Shown: positions 35,929 through 44,941 of the stretch, piece by piece
How the letters are laid out: each line of letters begins with the position of its first letter
Numbering within the stretch: the first letter of the stretch is position 1
Source: Piscinibacter sp.
GTDB taxonomy: Bacteria > Pseudomonadota > Gammaproteobacteria > Burkholderiales > Burkholderiaceae_C
Direction of reading: 5' to 3'
Length of the DNA: 54,373 nucleotides
NCBI GenBank assembly: GCA_019635485.1
Contig: JAHBZL010000036.1
Span: forward strand, 1-54,373
Translations under genes and position numbers: made by a program
The notes under the pieces: generated by a model
What the model was told of the DNA's origin: nothing
Database searches by the model: none
The model's input: the letters and a program-made list of their open reading frames with translations, nothing else

Positions 35929-38342
35929 CACGCCGCCTGCAGCGCGACGTGCCGGCGCGCCGCCGGCCGCAACAGGAAGTGCGCCAGCGCCGGCAGCAGC
36001 ACCAGCGCGCCGACCATGTTCCAGACGAACATGAACGCGAGCAGGATGCCCATGTCGGCCTGGAACTTGATCGGCGAAGCGGCCCAGGTGCCGACCGCGA
36101 GCGCCAGCGTCAGCCCGGTCAGCAGCACGACGCGGCCGGTGAACTGCAGCGCATGGTGGTAGGCCGCCGAGAGATCGTCGCCCGCCTTCAGCCGCGCCAG
36201 CATCACCGACAGCACGTACAGCGCGTAGTCCACGCCGATGCCCACGCCGAGCGCGATCACCGGCAGCGTCGCGACCTTCACGCCCAGGCCGAGCCGCACC
36301 ATCAGCGCCTCGCACAGGATCGAGGTGAGCACCAGCGGCAGCACCGCGCAGACCACGGCGCGCCACGAACGGAAGGTGACGAAGCACAGCACGATCACCG
36401 CGCCGTAGACCCACAGCAGCATCTCGCGCATCGCCTGCTGCACGACGATGTTGGTCGCCGCGGCGATGCCGGCGCTGCCGGCGGCGAGCATGAAACGTTC
36501 GTCCCCCGACCTGTTGGCCGCGATGAACGACTCCACCTCGTCGACCACGCGCGTCAGCGTCGCCGCCTTGTGGTCCTGCAGGTAGACGTACAGGGAGAGG
36601 AACGAGCAGCCCTGGTTGAACAGCTCGCGCGGCGCGCGGGTCTGCACGCCGCCCAGCGCGGCGGCGTTCGGGATCAGCTCGTACCACTTCAGCTGGCCCT
36701 CGTTGTAGCCGACCATCGCGAGCTTCGACAGGGCCGCCATCGAGTTGGTCGACTCGACGCCGGGCAGCTGCTCGAGCCGCCAGGCCAGCCGGTCGAGCCT
36801 GGCCAGCGTGCCGTAGCGCGTGCACTGGTCCTCGGGCGTGGCGACCATCACGACCAGGATGTCGGCGCTCGCGGCGTAGTGGCGCGCCAGGAAGTCGTTG
36901 TCGCGGTTGTAGCGCGAGTCGGCACGCAGCTCGGGCGCGCCGGGGTCGAGGTCGCCGATCTGCAGCTTCAGGCTGATCGCGTAGCCGCCCGCCGCGAGCA
37001 GGCCGCCGACGAGGATCGCGGCGAGCGCCGGGCCGCGCCGGGTGAAGTGGTCGAGCGCCCGCCACAGCCCGGCACGCTGCCCCTGCCCCGCCGTCTCGCC
37101 CGCCGTCTCGATCTGCAGGCTGCGCGCCGCGGCCTTCGGGCTGACGCCGACGTAGCTCAGCAGGATGGGCAGCAGCACCAGGTTCGTGAAGATCAGCACC
37201 GCGACGCCGATGCTCGCCACGGCGGCCAGGTCCTGGATCACCTCGATGCGGATCAGCGCCAGCACCGCGAAGCCGACCGCGTCGCACAGCAGCGCCGTGA
37301 GGCCGGCGACGAACAGGCGCCGGAAGGTGTAGCGCGCCGCCACCACGCGGTGCGTGCCGCGGCCGATGTCCTGCATGATGCCGTTCATCTTCTGCGCGCC
37401 GTGGCTCATGCCGATCGCGAAGACGAGGAAAGGGACCAGCACCGAGTAAGGGTCCAGCTCGTAGCCCAGCAGCGCCAGCAGGCCGAACTGCCAGGCCACC
37501 GCGACCAGCGAGCACGCGACCACCAGCGCCGTCGAACGCGGGCAGCGTGTGTAGCCCCACAGCACGACGGCGCAGATCACCAGCGCGACGCCGAAGAAGC
37601 CGAGCACCTGGCGCATGCCGTCGATCAGGTCGCCCATCACCTTGGCGAAGCCGGTGATGTGGATCCGCACCCGGTCGTTCTGGTACTTGGCGCGCAGCGC
37701 CTCGAGCTGGCGGCCGAATTCGCCGTAGTCCAGCGCCTCGCCGGTCCTCGGGTTCCGGTCCAGCAGCGGCACGAAGACGATGCTCGAGCGCAAGTCCGCC
37801 GCGACGAGCTGGCCGATCTCGCCCGAGCGCTCGACGTTGGCGCGCACCTCGGCGAGCGCGGCGCTCGAGCCGTCGTAGCCGTCGCCCATCACGGTGTTGC
37901 CGTCCAGGCCCTCCTCGGTCACCGCGACCCAGCGCGTGTTGCTGGTCCACAGCGACTTCATGAACGGCCGGTCGACACCCGGCAGCAGGTAGATCTCGTC
38001 GTTGAGCTTCCTCAGCGTCTCGAGGTAGTCCTTGTCGAAGATCGACTCGCCGGTTGTCGCCACCGCGATGCGCAGCGCATTGCCCTGTCCGGACAGGTTG
38101 GCCTTGTTCGCGAGGTAGTTGACGATGTAGGGGTGCTGCGCGGGAATCGTCTTCTCGAAGCTCGCATTCAGGCGCAGCCGGGTGGCCTGCCAGCCGAACA
38201 GCGCGGTCAGCAGCAGGCACAGCAGCAGCACCCAGGGGCGGTGGTTGAAGAACGCGCGCTCGAGCAGCGAGCCCGAGCGGATGTCGAAGTCTTCGAGGCG
38301 GGCAACGACGGGCTGGGCGTCGAGCGAGGTGTCGGCGTGCAT
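35928..38342 (-). CDS. RND superfamily (MMPL-type) transporter
   Basis: 804 residues. The protein has twelve membrane helices in two halves, each with a large periplasmic loop: TM1 about 37-53 and a cluster about 240-400, then about 440-458 and a cluster about 640-790. GIGVDYALYV (second half) and FAIGMSHGAQKMNG (first half) are the equivalents of the RND proton-relay segments; Asp is kept in the second but the first has MSHG instead. It belongs to the short RND group found with DUF1302 and DUF1329 genes in degraders of steroids, terpenoids and aromatics, where uptake or export of hydrophobic compounds is proposed. Coupled to the downstream binding-protein gene. Confidence 0.9.
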   Translation of the reverse strand: MHADTSLDAQPVVARLEDFDIRSGSLLERAFFNHRPWVLLLCLLLTALFGWQATRLRLNASFEKTIPAQHPYIVNYLANKANLSGQGNALRIAVATTGESIFDKDYLETLRKLNDEIYLLPGVDRPFMKSLWTSNTRWVAVTEEGLDGNTVMGDGYDGSSAALAEVRANVERSGEIGQLVAADLRSSIVFVPLLDRNPRTGEALDYGEFGRQLEALRAKYQNDRVRIHITGFAKVMGDLIDGMRQVLGFFGVALVICAVVLWGYTRCPRSTALVVACSLVAVAWQFGLLALLGYELDPYSVLVPFLVFAIGMSHGAQKMNGIMQDIGRGTHRVVAARYTFRRLFVAGLTALLCDAVGFAVLALIRIEVIQDLAAVASIGVAVLIFTNLVLLPILLSYVGVSPKAAARSLQIETAGETAGQGQRAGLWRALDHFTRRGPALAAILVGGLLAAGGYAISLKLQIGDLDPGAPELRADSRYNRDNDFLARHYAASADILVVMVATPEDQCTRYGTLARLDRLAWRLEQLPGVESTNSMAALSKLAMVGYNEGQLKWYELIPNAAALGGVQTRAPRELFNQGCSFLSLYVYLQDHKAATLTRVVDEVESFIAANRSGDERFMLAAGSAGIAAATNIVVQQAMREMLLWVYGAVIVLCFVTFRSWRAVVCAVLPLVLTSILCEALMVRLGLGVKVATLPVIALGVGIGVDYALYVLSVMLARLKAGDDLSAAYHHALQFTGRVVLLTGLTLALAVGTWAASPIKFQADMGILLAFMFVWNMVGALVLLPALAHFLLRPAARRHVALQAA

Positions 38343-38362
38343 GAGAAGTTCTCAGTTGTCGG

Positions 38363-38384
38363 TGCCGAAGGCGCTCCGGGGGGG
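38363..38384. repeat. Fragment of GC-rich intergenic repeat
   Basis: GCCGAAGGCGCTCCGGGGGG matches the right end of the copy at 51226-51306. It lies in the 50-base gap between the YCF48-like and RND genes. Confidence 0.45.
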
Positions 38385-38392
38385 ATTCATCT

Positions 38393-39499
38393 CTAGGGCA
38401 ACGCCACGCGGCGCATGCCGCGCAGGCTGGCGACGGCGACCTGGCCGTCGGCCGTGACCGCGAGGCCGGCGGCGGGCACCGCGGCGCCGGGGCCGCTGCG
38501 GGTGAAGCTGCGGCCGTCGTCGCGGCTCGTGAGCAGCTCACCGGTCTGCGTCAGCAGCACGAGTGCGCCGCCGTCGAGTTCGGCCGCGGCGCTGATCGAG
38601 ACGGGCACGCCCGATTCGATCTTCTGCCAGCTCGCACCGAGGTCCGTGCTGCGGAATACGTTGCCGCGCAGGCCGTGCGCGATCAGCGTGCCCGAGCGGG
38701 CCGCGAGCAGGCCGAAGAAGCTGCCCTTGTAAGGCGAGGCCAGCGGGGCGAAGCTGGCGCCGCCGTCGTCCGAACGCAGCAGCAGGCCCTGCTCGCCGGC
38801 GATGAAGAGCTTGCCCTGCAGCGCGCGCACCGCATACAGGTGCAGGCTCCTCGGGTTCGGCAGGCGCGCCGACAGCGGCGTCCACGTGCGGCCACCGTCG
38901 GACGTCGCGAACGCCAGGTTGTAGGCGCCGACCGCGATGCCGCGCTGCGCGTCGACGAATTCGAGGTCGAAGAAGGGCTTGTCGGGCCCCTCCTCGACGA
39001 GCTGCTGCGCGAGGCGTTGCGCACGTTCGTCGCCGCCCTGCGCGGCGGCGGCCCACAGTGCGGCGGCGCGCACGCCGTCGAGCTGCAGCACCCAGCTTTC
39101 GCCGCCGTCCTCGGTCTTCAGGATGGTGCCGAGGTGGCCGGCGGCCCAGCCGGTGCGCGCGTCGACGAAGCGCAGCGCGGTCAGGCTCACCTGCACCGGC
39201 ACCCTGGCCTGGCGCCAGCTCGTGCCGGCGTCGTCGGAGAGCAGCACCGTGCCGCGTTCGCCGGCTGCGACGAGCCGGTTGCCGGCGCGGGCGACGGCAA
39301 GCGTCGCCGCGCCCAGCGCCTTGGCGCTCGCCACCGCGCTCTCGCGCAGCACCGCAGGGGCTTCGGCAGCGAGCGCCGAGGCTTGGGCGCCGATGAGCGC
39401 CCAGCCGAGCCAAGCGGCCGCCGCGGATCCGGCTCTGCCGGTCCGCCAGCGGCGCCCCCCTGGGGGGGAGGCGCCGCAGGCGCCTCGGGGGGGGGCCAT
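38393..39499 (-). CDS. Exported YCF48/BNR-type beta-propeller protein with repeat-derived N-terminus
   Basis: 368 residues. A hydrophobic export signal (about 26-45, ending ALAAEA) leads to a beta-propeller made of repeats with the motif SDDxGxSW or close variants (for example LLSDDAGTSWRQ, KTEDGGESWVLQ, TSDGGRTWTPL, STDLGASWQKI), as in YCF48/HCF136 photosystem assembly factors. It is a standard partner of DUF1302/DUF1329/RND genes. The only start that retains the signal is ATG 39499, two bases after the DUF1329 stop, and it makes about the first 29 residues a translation of a dispersed GC-rich repeat (39413-39496). The propeller probably acts in the periplasm as a scaffold. Confidence 0.85.
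   Translation of the reverse strand: MAPPRGACGASPPGGRRWRTGRAGSAAAAWLGWALIGAQASALAAEAPAVLRESAVASAKALGAATLAVARAGNRLVAAGERGTVLLSDDAGTSWRQARVPVQVSLTALRFVDARTGWAAGHLGTILKTEDGGESWVLQLDGVRAAALWAAAAQGGDERAQRLAQQLVEEGPDKPFFDLEFVDAQRGIAVGAYNLAFATSDGGRTWTPLSARLPNPRSLHLYAVRALQGKLFIAGEQGLLLRSDDGGASFAPLASPYKGSFFGLLAARSGTLIAHGLRGNVFRSTDLGASWQKIESGVPVSISAAAELDGGALVLLTQTGELLTSRDDGRSFTRSGPGAAVPAAGLAVTADGQVAVASLRGMRRVALP
39413..39496. repeat. Full copy of GC-rich dispersed repeat, inside a gene
   Basis: About 84 bp: AGCGGCCGCCGCGGATCC, then a CCGGC..GCCGG stem, then a GGCGCC-C-run/G-run hairpin, then GCGCCGCAGGCGC. It is nearly identical to the inverted copy at 49268-49350 and similar to 51226-51306. Here it is read in frame as the N-terminus of the YCF48-like protein. 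Confidence 0.8.
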
Positions 39500-39501
39500 G
39501 T

Positions 39502-40869
39502 TCACCGCGCTCCCTCGTTGGCCAGCTCCTCGGGGCTGAAGAAGGACTTCGGCAGCGGCGGCACGGGCTTGTACTGCATCGGCAGCTCGTTGCCGGCCAT
39601 GTTCAGGTAGTAGGCGCCGGTCTGCAGGTCGTAGCCGCCCCACATCATGTTGCCGACGACGGCGGGCAGGTCGGGTGCGAGCAGCGTCAGCGTGTAGTTG
39701 GTGCGCCAGAGCTCGCCCTTCGCATCCCAGCCGTCGAACAGCACGATCTGCCAGCTGTCCTCGTCGATGTAGTACTTGCGCTTGGGCACCACGTGGCGCT
39801 TGCCGTCGGCCAGCGTCGCCTCGACCTCCCAGACGCGGTGCAGCTCCCAGCGCACCAGGCTCGGGTTCAGCGTGTTCGGCGTCACCAGGTCGGCCACCTT
39901 GGCGGCGGCGGCGCGGTTGTTGTTGTAGGGGACGTAGATCTCCTTCTTGCCGACCAGCTTGAGCTGGTGCTTGTCGATCGGCCCGAACAGGTTGAAGGCC
40001 TCGTCGAACAGGCCGATGCCGGAGGTCACCGAATCCGGCGTGTCGTAGGCCACCGACGGCGCCTTGCGCACGCGGCGCTGGCCCACCAGGTACTGCCACA
40101 GGCCGCGCGGCTTGCTCGCGTTGATGTTGTCGTGCGCGAGGATCGCCTCGCCGGCCTTCGAGCCCGGCTCGGTGACGGCGAACTTGCCGAGGCTGTAGAT
40201 GCCGTCGAACGTCTCCAGGCTGCCGGCCGGGTCGTAGTACAGCTTGTTCAGGCTCTGCACGCCGCCCGAGGCCATCGCGCGCCGGCCGTCGGCGGTGACG
40301 ACCCAGACGCGGATCTGCGCCTGGATCGACTGGCCGGTCCACGCCAGGCGGTGGTTCTGGAACACCTCGTAGGCGTCCTTCGGGATCGGGAAGGGCACGC
40401 CGCCGTAGGCGCCCTCGGTGCCGTGGCCGTTGTCGACCAGCCTGGCGCGCGTGGCGTTCTTGAAGGTGTTGTCATACACCCATTGCGGCGCGGCGGCGCT
40501 GCGCCGCGTCGGGTAGACGTCGATGCGGAAGCCCGGGTGCTTCTTCATCAGCGCCTTCACGCCGTCGGTCAGTTTCGCCTCGTGCTGCGCCATGTTTTTC
40601 GCGTCGATCGACAGCAGCGGCTTGTCGGCGGCGAAGGGGTCGGGCCGCGGCTCGCCGGGCTTCCAGCCGGCAGCCGGCCTGGTGAACCCGCCGTCCCAGG
40701 CGGGAATCGACCCGTCCGGGTTGGCGCCGCGTTCGGCGCCCAGCGGCGTCAGCGTGGTCTTCAGCCTGGCAGCCTCTTCGGGTGACACGGCGGCACGCGC
40801 CGGGGTGGTCAGGGCGAGGCCGGCGATGAGACCCGTGGTCAGGGCGGCCAGCAAGTGCTTGCGATGCAT
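39502..40869 (-). CDS. DUF1329 family periplasmic protein
   Basis: 455 residues with a signal peptide (about 1-26, ending ARA). The segments GSIPAWDGGFT, LLSIDAKNMAQHEAKLTDG and NNNRAAAAKVADLVTPNTLNPSLVRWELHRVWEVEATL are the DUF1329 signature. The family is predicted to have a LolB/LolA-like fold that binds a hydrophobic ligand, and it is nearly always encoded with DUF1302; a role as periplasmic carrier of lipophilic substrates has been proposed. It lies 15 bases from the DUF1302 gene and 2 bases from the YCF48-like gene, so the three are cotranscribed. Confidence 0.93.
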   Translation of the reverse strand: MHRKHLLAALTTGLIAGLALTTPARAAVSPEEAARLKTTLTPLGAERGANPDGSIPAWDGGFTRPAAGWKPGEPRPDPFAADKPLLSIDAKNMAQHEAKLTDGVKALMKKHPGFRIDVYPTRRSAAAPQWVYDNTFKNATRARLVDNGHGTEGAYGGVPFPIPKDAYEVFQNHRLAWTGQSIQAQIRVWVVTADGRRAMASGGVQSLNKLYYDPAGSLETFDGIYSLGKFAVTEPGSKAGEAILAHDNINASKPRGLWQYLVGQRRVRKAPSVAYDTPDSVTSGIGLFDEAFNLFGPIDKHQLKLVGKKEIYVPYNNNRAAAAKVADLVTPNTLNPSLVRWELHRVWEVEATLADGKRHVVPKRKYYIDEDSWQIVLFDGWDAKGELWRTNYTLTLLAPDLPAVVGNMMWGGYDLQTGAYYLNMAGNELPMQYKPVPPLPKSFFSPEELANEGAR

Positions 40870-40884
40870 GGAGCTCTCCGGTGA

Positions 40885-42621
40885 TCAGAAGGTGCGCGAC
40901 AGGCTGAAGGACAGGTACGAGCGGTCCTTCAGCGACTGCCCGTAGCTGAGCTGGCGCGGCGTGGCCGCCGGCGAGGCGAGCGTCTCGGTGAAGGTCTTGG
41001 CGCTGCCGAAGTAGTCGGTGTACGTCAGCGCGACGTTCCAGGCGTTCTGGTACCGGCCCTTCACGCCGATGCTGATGTCACCCGCGTCCGAGGCGCCGCC
41101 GGCGTAGTTGAAGATGGCGCGCGAGCGGCCGCCGAAGTTGTAGCCGACGCCCACCGGCACCGAGAGGTCCAGCCCCGGCAGCACCTGGAAGTACTGCGGC
41201 TCGAAGAGCAGGCGCAGGGCCCAGGCGCCCTTGGTGGTGTTCGGGTCCAGGCCGCCGAGGCCGACGCTGCTGCCGCCCGGGCCGATCGCGAAGATGTCCT
41301 TGGTGACCTTCAGCGTGTGGTTGTAGGCCAGCTCGCCGAGCAGCGCGCCGCCGCCCCACAGGGCACCCGGCTGCAGCACGTAGATGCCGGAGAGCTGCAG
41401 GTGCGCGGTGCGGCCGACGGCATAACACGGGTCGGCCGCGCCGTTGCTGCACGCGAGGATCGGGCCGAGGCCGAGCACCGCCGGGTCGCTGGTCAGCGGC
41501 GCGTTGCTGCGCAGCGAGCCTTCCAGCGCCCAGTTGAGCTGGCCGGTCGAGGCGGTGACGCTGGCACCGACGGTGCGGATGTTCTGTGCGTAGGCAAGGT
41601 GCACGTTGCCGTTGACGAAGTCGAACACCGGAACTTCGGGCGTCTTGCTGTGGTACTGCGCGGCGTAGAAGCCGAACTCGTAGTCGCTGCCCGACGGGCT
41701 CCAGCGCAGCTGCACGCCGCCCTGGCCCGAGTCCTTCGGCTTCAGGTCGCGGCTCTGGTCGTAGGCAAGAAGGATCGGCGCGCCCTCGGCGTCCTGGCCG
41801 AAGTTGACGACGCCGGTGCCGACGTAGTCCTGGTTCGAGAAGTAGCTGCCGACGCCGGGGATCTTGCTCGGCCGCCACTTGAACTGGTAGTACGCACCGA
41901 GCGAGACGCCCTCGGCCACCTGCAGCGAGCCGGAGATCTGCTCCACCGGCAGCAGCACTTCCTTGAACTGCCAGCCTGGGACCGAGAGGATCTTCGCGAC
42001 GTCCACCGGCCCCTGCGCATTGGCGATGCCGTTCTGGCCGAAGAACAGGCTCTCGCCCCATTGCAGCGTGTGCTTGCCCAGGCGCACCGTGCCGCGCATG
42101 CCGCCGATCTCGCCCTTGGCATAGACCAAGGCGTCGAGCAGCTCGCTGCCCCGGCCATGCTGGTCGCGCGTGGCGGGCAGGAACTCGTTGGGCGCCTGGC
42201 CGGGGTTGTTGTTGGCCGTCGAGACCACCGGGCCGAGCGGCACGCCGCCGGCGTACAGCGGCGTGCCGGCGTAGTCGTTGCCGTGCAGGTAGAGGCTGTC
42301 GCGCCAGGCGTTGCCGCTGATGCGCGCGCCGAAGTTCCTCGCGCTCAGGTCCATCTCGGCGAGCAGGTCGAAGCGGCTCGAGATCAGGCCCTTGTTGAAG
42401 TTGTGGTCGCCGTCGTCCTCGTTGGCGGTGCCGGGGTCGACGCCGACGTCCAGCCGCGTCAGCGCGTCGGACGGGTTCTTCAGCCGCAGGCCGGCGCTGT
42501 ACTTGGGCGTCAGGTCCAGGCGCAGCTTCAGGTCGGGGTCGGGCAGCGCGATGTCGAAGGCGTGGGCGGCGGGCAGCGCGAGCGCTGCCGCCACCGCCAG
42601 CGCGTGGCGGCGATGTTTCAT
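40885..42621 (-). CDS. DUF1302 family outer-membrane protein
   Basis: 578 residues. A signal peptide (about 1-21, ending AHA) is followed by a beta-barrel-like sequence of alternating polar and hydrophobic strands ending in LSFSLSRTF, with the C-terminal Phe used for outer-membrane insertion. The DUF1302 signature is clear in FNKGLISSRFDLLAEMDLS and GTVRLGKHTLQWGESLFFGQNGIANAQGPVD. Members are thought to be pores for hydrophobic or aromatic substrates, in cooperation with DUF1329 and an RND transporter, which are also in this array. It lies 27 bases from the coniferyl-alcohol dehydrogenase gene. Confidence 0.93.
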   Translation of the reverse strand: MKHRRHALAVAAALALPAAHAFDIALPDPDLKLRLDLTPKYSAGLRLKNPSDALTRLDVGVDPGTANEDDGDHNFNKGLISSRFDLLAEMDLSARNFGARISGNAWRDSLYLHGNDYAGTPLYAGGVPLGPVVSTANNNPGQAPNEFLPATRDQHGRGSELLDALVYAKGEIGGMRGTVRLGKHTLQWGESLFFGQNGIANAQGPVDVAKILSVPGWQFKEVLLPVEQISGSLQVAEGVSLGAYYQFKWRPSKIPGVGSYFSNQDYVGTGVVNFGQDAEGAPILLAYDQSRDLKPKDSGQGGVQLRWSPSGSDYEFGFYAAQYHSKTPEVPVFDFVNGNVHLAYAQNIRTVGASVTASTGQLNWALEGSLRSNAPLTSDPAVLGLGPILACSNGAADPCYAVGRTAHLQLSGIYVLQPGALWGGGALLGELAYNHTLKVTKDIFAIGPGGSSVGLGGLDPNTTKGAWALRLLFEPQYFQVLPGLDLSVPVGVGYNFGGRSRAIFNYAGGASDAGDISIGVKGRYQNAWNVALTYTDYFGSAKTFTETLASPAATPRQLSYGQSLKDRSYLSFSLSRTF

Positions 42622-42648
42622 GGTGTCTCCTTGCGAGTGGTTCTGGGT

Positions 42649-43416
42649 TCAGACGTAGGTCGAGGCCAGGCCGCCGTCGACGGGCAGGTTCGCGCCGCTG
42701 ATCCAGCGCGACTCGTCGGCGCACAGGAAGGCGATCACCGGCGCGACCTCGTCGGCCAGCGCCGGACGCTTCATGCGGTGCGCATCCTTCTGCACGCGCT
42801 CGGGGCCGAGCATGGTCACGAAGTCGCCGAGGATCGGCGTGAACACCGGCCCCGGCGCGACGCAGTTCATGCGCACGCCGCGCGCCAGAAAGGCCTTCTG
42901 CGACTGCGTCAGCGTCCAGACGATCAGCGCTTCCTTGAAGTACTGGTAGCAGCTGGCCTGCGGCACCGGGTGCCTGGCGATCCACGCCAGCCCGGCCTCG
43001 AAGCTCGCCGTCTCGGCCAGCGCGCGGTGCAGCGCGAGCCGCTGCGGCCACTCGCCGCCGAGGATCGAGGCGACGTTGACGACGGCGCCGCCCTCGCCCA
43101 TGCGCTCGAGCAGCCGCTGCGTCAGGTGGCGCAGGCCGAGGTAGTTGACACGCGCGACGCTGTCCGCCGGCGCCGTGCCGGGCACGCCGGCGATGTTGGC
43201 GAGCGCGTCGATGCGCTCGGGCAGGTGCTTGACGGCCTCGTCGATCGCGACCTGCTCGGAGAGGTCGGCCTTGACGAAGCCGTCCAGCGTGATGACCGGG
43301 TCCTGCCGGTCGATGCCGATCACGCGCGCGCCGCCGGCGCGCAGGCAGCGCGCGGTCTCGGCGCCGATGCCCGAGCCGATGCCCGTGACGACGATGGTCT
43401 TGCCTTGCAGTTTCAT
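42649..43416 (-). CDS. calA: Coniferyl-alcohol dehydrogenase-like SDR
   Basis: 255 residues. The Rossmann motif TGIGSGIG (11-18), NIAGVPGTA and the catalytic YQYFK (about 157-161) mark a classical NAD(P)-dependent short-chain dehydrogenase. Several stretches (KIVVVG-like start with GIGAETAR, NIAGVPGTA, VNYLGL, YQYFKEALIVW, RMNCVAPGPVFTPIL, RWISGANLPVDGGLASTYV) match the CalA coniferyl-alcohol dehydrogenase of Pseudomonas as I remember it. It would oxidise coniferyl or a related aryl alcohol to the aldehyde, which the dehydrogenase encoded just upstream would turn into the acid. The exact alcohol used here is not known. Confidence 0.82.
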   Translation of the reverse strand: MKLQGKTIVVTGIGSGIGAETARCLRAGGARVIGIDRQDPVITLDGFVKADLSEQVAIDEAVKHLPERIDALANIAGVPGTAPADSVARVNYLGLRHLTQRLLERMGEGGAVVNVASILGGEWPQRLALHRALAETASFEAGLAWIARHPVPQASCYQYFKEALIVWTLTQSQKAFLARGVRMNCVAPGPVFTPILGDFVTMLGPERVQKDAHRMKRPALADEVAPVIAFLCADESRWISGANLPVDGGLASTYV

Positions 43417-43432
43417 GGGTCCTCGTGAAGGT

Positions 43433-44902
43433 TCAGAAGGGGAACGGCGTCGGTGCGTCCTTCACCGTCAGCCACTGCCAGGCGGTGAAGCACTCCCAGT
43501 CGCACGGGCCGCCGTGCGCGTGGCCGTTGCCGGCGATGCCGGGGCCGCCGAAGGGGTTGACGGCGTCGTCGTTCACCGTCTGGTCGTTGACGTGCACCAT
43601 GCCGGCCTTCAGCCGCTGCGCCACCGCCATCGCCCGGCCCACCGAGGTCGAGAGCACGCCGGCCGCCAGGCCGCCGGCACCGGCGTTGGCCAGCGCGACG
43701 GCCTCGTCGTCGGTCCGGAAGCCGACGAGGTTGACCACCGGGCCGAAGGTCTCGTCGTCGAACACCTTCATGCCGGGCTTCACGCCGGCCAGCACGGTCG
43801 GCTTGTAGAAGAGGCCCTCGTAGGTGCCGCCCGCCAGCAGCTGCGCGCCGGCGGCGATGCTCTGGCTCACCGCGGCGTGCACGCGGTCGCGCTGACGCTC
43901 GTCGATCAGCGGGCCCAGCGCGACCTGCCCCGTTGCACCGTCGCCCACCGGCAGGTGCGTGGCCTTGGCCACCAGCGCCTCGGCGACGGCGGGGACCAGG
44001 CTCTCGTGCACCAGCACGCGGTTGCTGGCCATGCAGATCTGGCCCTGGTGCAGCCAGGCGCCCCAGGCGATGTTGCTGGCGGCCAGCGCGACGTCGGCGT
44101 CGTCGAGCACGATCAGCGCGTTGCTGCCGCCGAGCTCGAGCGAGACCTTCTTCAGCAGCCGACCGGCTCGTTCGCCGATGCGCCGGCCCGCCGCGGCCGA
44201 GCCGGTAAAGGAGATCATCGGCACGTCGGGCGCGTCGACCAGCGCCTCGCCGACCTCCACGCCGCCGGGCAGCACGTGCAGCACGCCCGCGGGCAGGCCG
44301 GCCTCCTCGAACAGCCTGGCGATCAGCAGGCCGCCGGAGACCGGCGTGCGCGGATCGGGCTTGACGATCACTGCGTTGCCGACCGCCAGCGCCGGCGCGA
44401 CGACACGGAGCGTCAGGATGAGCGGGAAGTTGAACGGCGAGATCACGCCGACCGTGCCCAGCGGCACGCGGCGCGCGAGGCTGAGCTTGCCCGGCGCGGC
44501 CGGCAGCACCTGGCCCTGCGCCTGCAGCGGCATCGCGGCGGCCAGGCGGCAGAACGCGATCGCCTCGCGGATCTCGTGCTGGCCCTTGGGCAGGATGGCG
44601 CCGGTCTCGCGGGTCACGTACAGCGCGAGCTCGTCGAAGTGCTGCTGCAGGATCGTGGCGGCGCGGTGGAACACCTCGGCGCGTTCACGCGGCGGCATGG
44701 CTGCCCAGGCAGGCTGCGCGGCCTGCGCCGCGGCAGCAGCGGCGGCGACGTCGGCGGGGCCGGCGGCGCCAGTGCGCGTCAGGGTCGCGCCGGTGGCCGG
44801 TTCGCGCACGTCGAGCGCGGCGGACGCGGCGCGCCAGCCGCTGCTGTAGAGGTGCTCGCGCCACAGCGCGTGATCGAGGAAGGCAGGGGTCGTCGTGGTC
44901 AT
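43433..44902 (-). CDS. Benzaldehyde dehydrogenase-like (XylC-type) aldehyde dehydrogenase
   Basis: 489 residues. Active-site residues are all present: Asn 158 (ISPFNFPL), Lys 181 (IVKPDP), Glu 256 (LELGGSN) and Cys 290 (GQICMASNR). The sequence groups with NAD-linked benzaldehyde, vanillin and phenylacetaldehyde dehydrogenases rather than with the AcoD-type enzyme at 11679. It is the first gene of the eight-gene leftward array, 16 bases upstream of the calA-like gene. A sigma-54 promoter lies 40-54 bases upstream of its ATG, and the divergent gene codes for a MopR/DmpR-type activator, so aromatic inducers should control it. Confidence 0.92.
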   Translation of the reverse strand: MTTTTPAFLDHALWREHLYSSGWRAASAALDVREPATGATLTRTGAAGPADVAAAAAAAQAAQPAWAAMPPRERAEVFHRAATILQQHFDELALYVTRETGAILPKGQHEIREAIAFCRLAAAMPLQAQGQVLPAAPGKLSLARRVPLGTVGVISPFNFPLILTLRVVAPALAVGNAVIVKPDPRTPVSGGLLIARLFEEAGLPAGVLHVLPGGVEVGEALVDAPDVPMISFTGSAAAGRRIGERAGRLLKKVSLELGGSNALIVLDDADVALAASNIAWGAWLHQGQICMASNRVLVHESLVPAVAEALVAKATHLPVGDGATGQVALGPLIDERQRDRVHAAVSQSIAAGAQLLAGGTYEGLFYKPTVLAGVKPGMKVFDDETFGPVVNLVGFRTDDEAVALANAGAGGLAAGVLSTSVGRAMAVAQRLKAGMVHVNDQTVNDDAVNPFGGPGIAGNGHAHGGPCDWECFTAWQWLTVKDAPTPFPF

Positions 44903-44913
44903 CGGGGCTCCGG

Positions 44914-44927
44914 GCGGAACGTTCCGC
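44914..44927. promoter_or_regulatory. Perfect 14-bp palindrome near transcript start
   Basis: GCGGAACGTTCCGC is a perfect palindrome lying between the predicted sigma-54 transcript start (near 44930) and the aldehyde dehydrogenase ATG. It could be an operator for a second regulator or a hairpin in the leader. Confidence 0.45.
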
Positions 44928-44941
44928 ACGGACCCTTCAGC

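Noticed and set aside
35928-38342. Assigning the RND gene as a classical multidrug pump of the AcrB type
   Set aside because: It is about 800 residues, well short of the 1030-1050 of HAE-type pumps, and no membrane-fusion protein or TolC gene is next to it; its neighbours are DUF1302/DUF1329.
34810-38541. A minus-strand frame that appears to fuse the RND region to the binding protein
   Set aside because: The upstream part is an out-of-frame reading of the RND gene; the binding protein starts at 35928 with its own signal peptide and a TGATG overlap.
39424-39499. A Tat signal in the YCF48-like protein because of its RRWR sequence
   Set aside because: The sequence lacks the conserved RRxFLK context and is encoded by the repeat, so the arginines reflect repeat DNA rather than a selected Tat motif.
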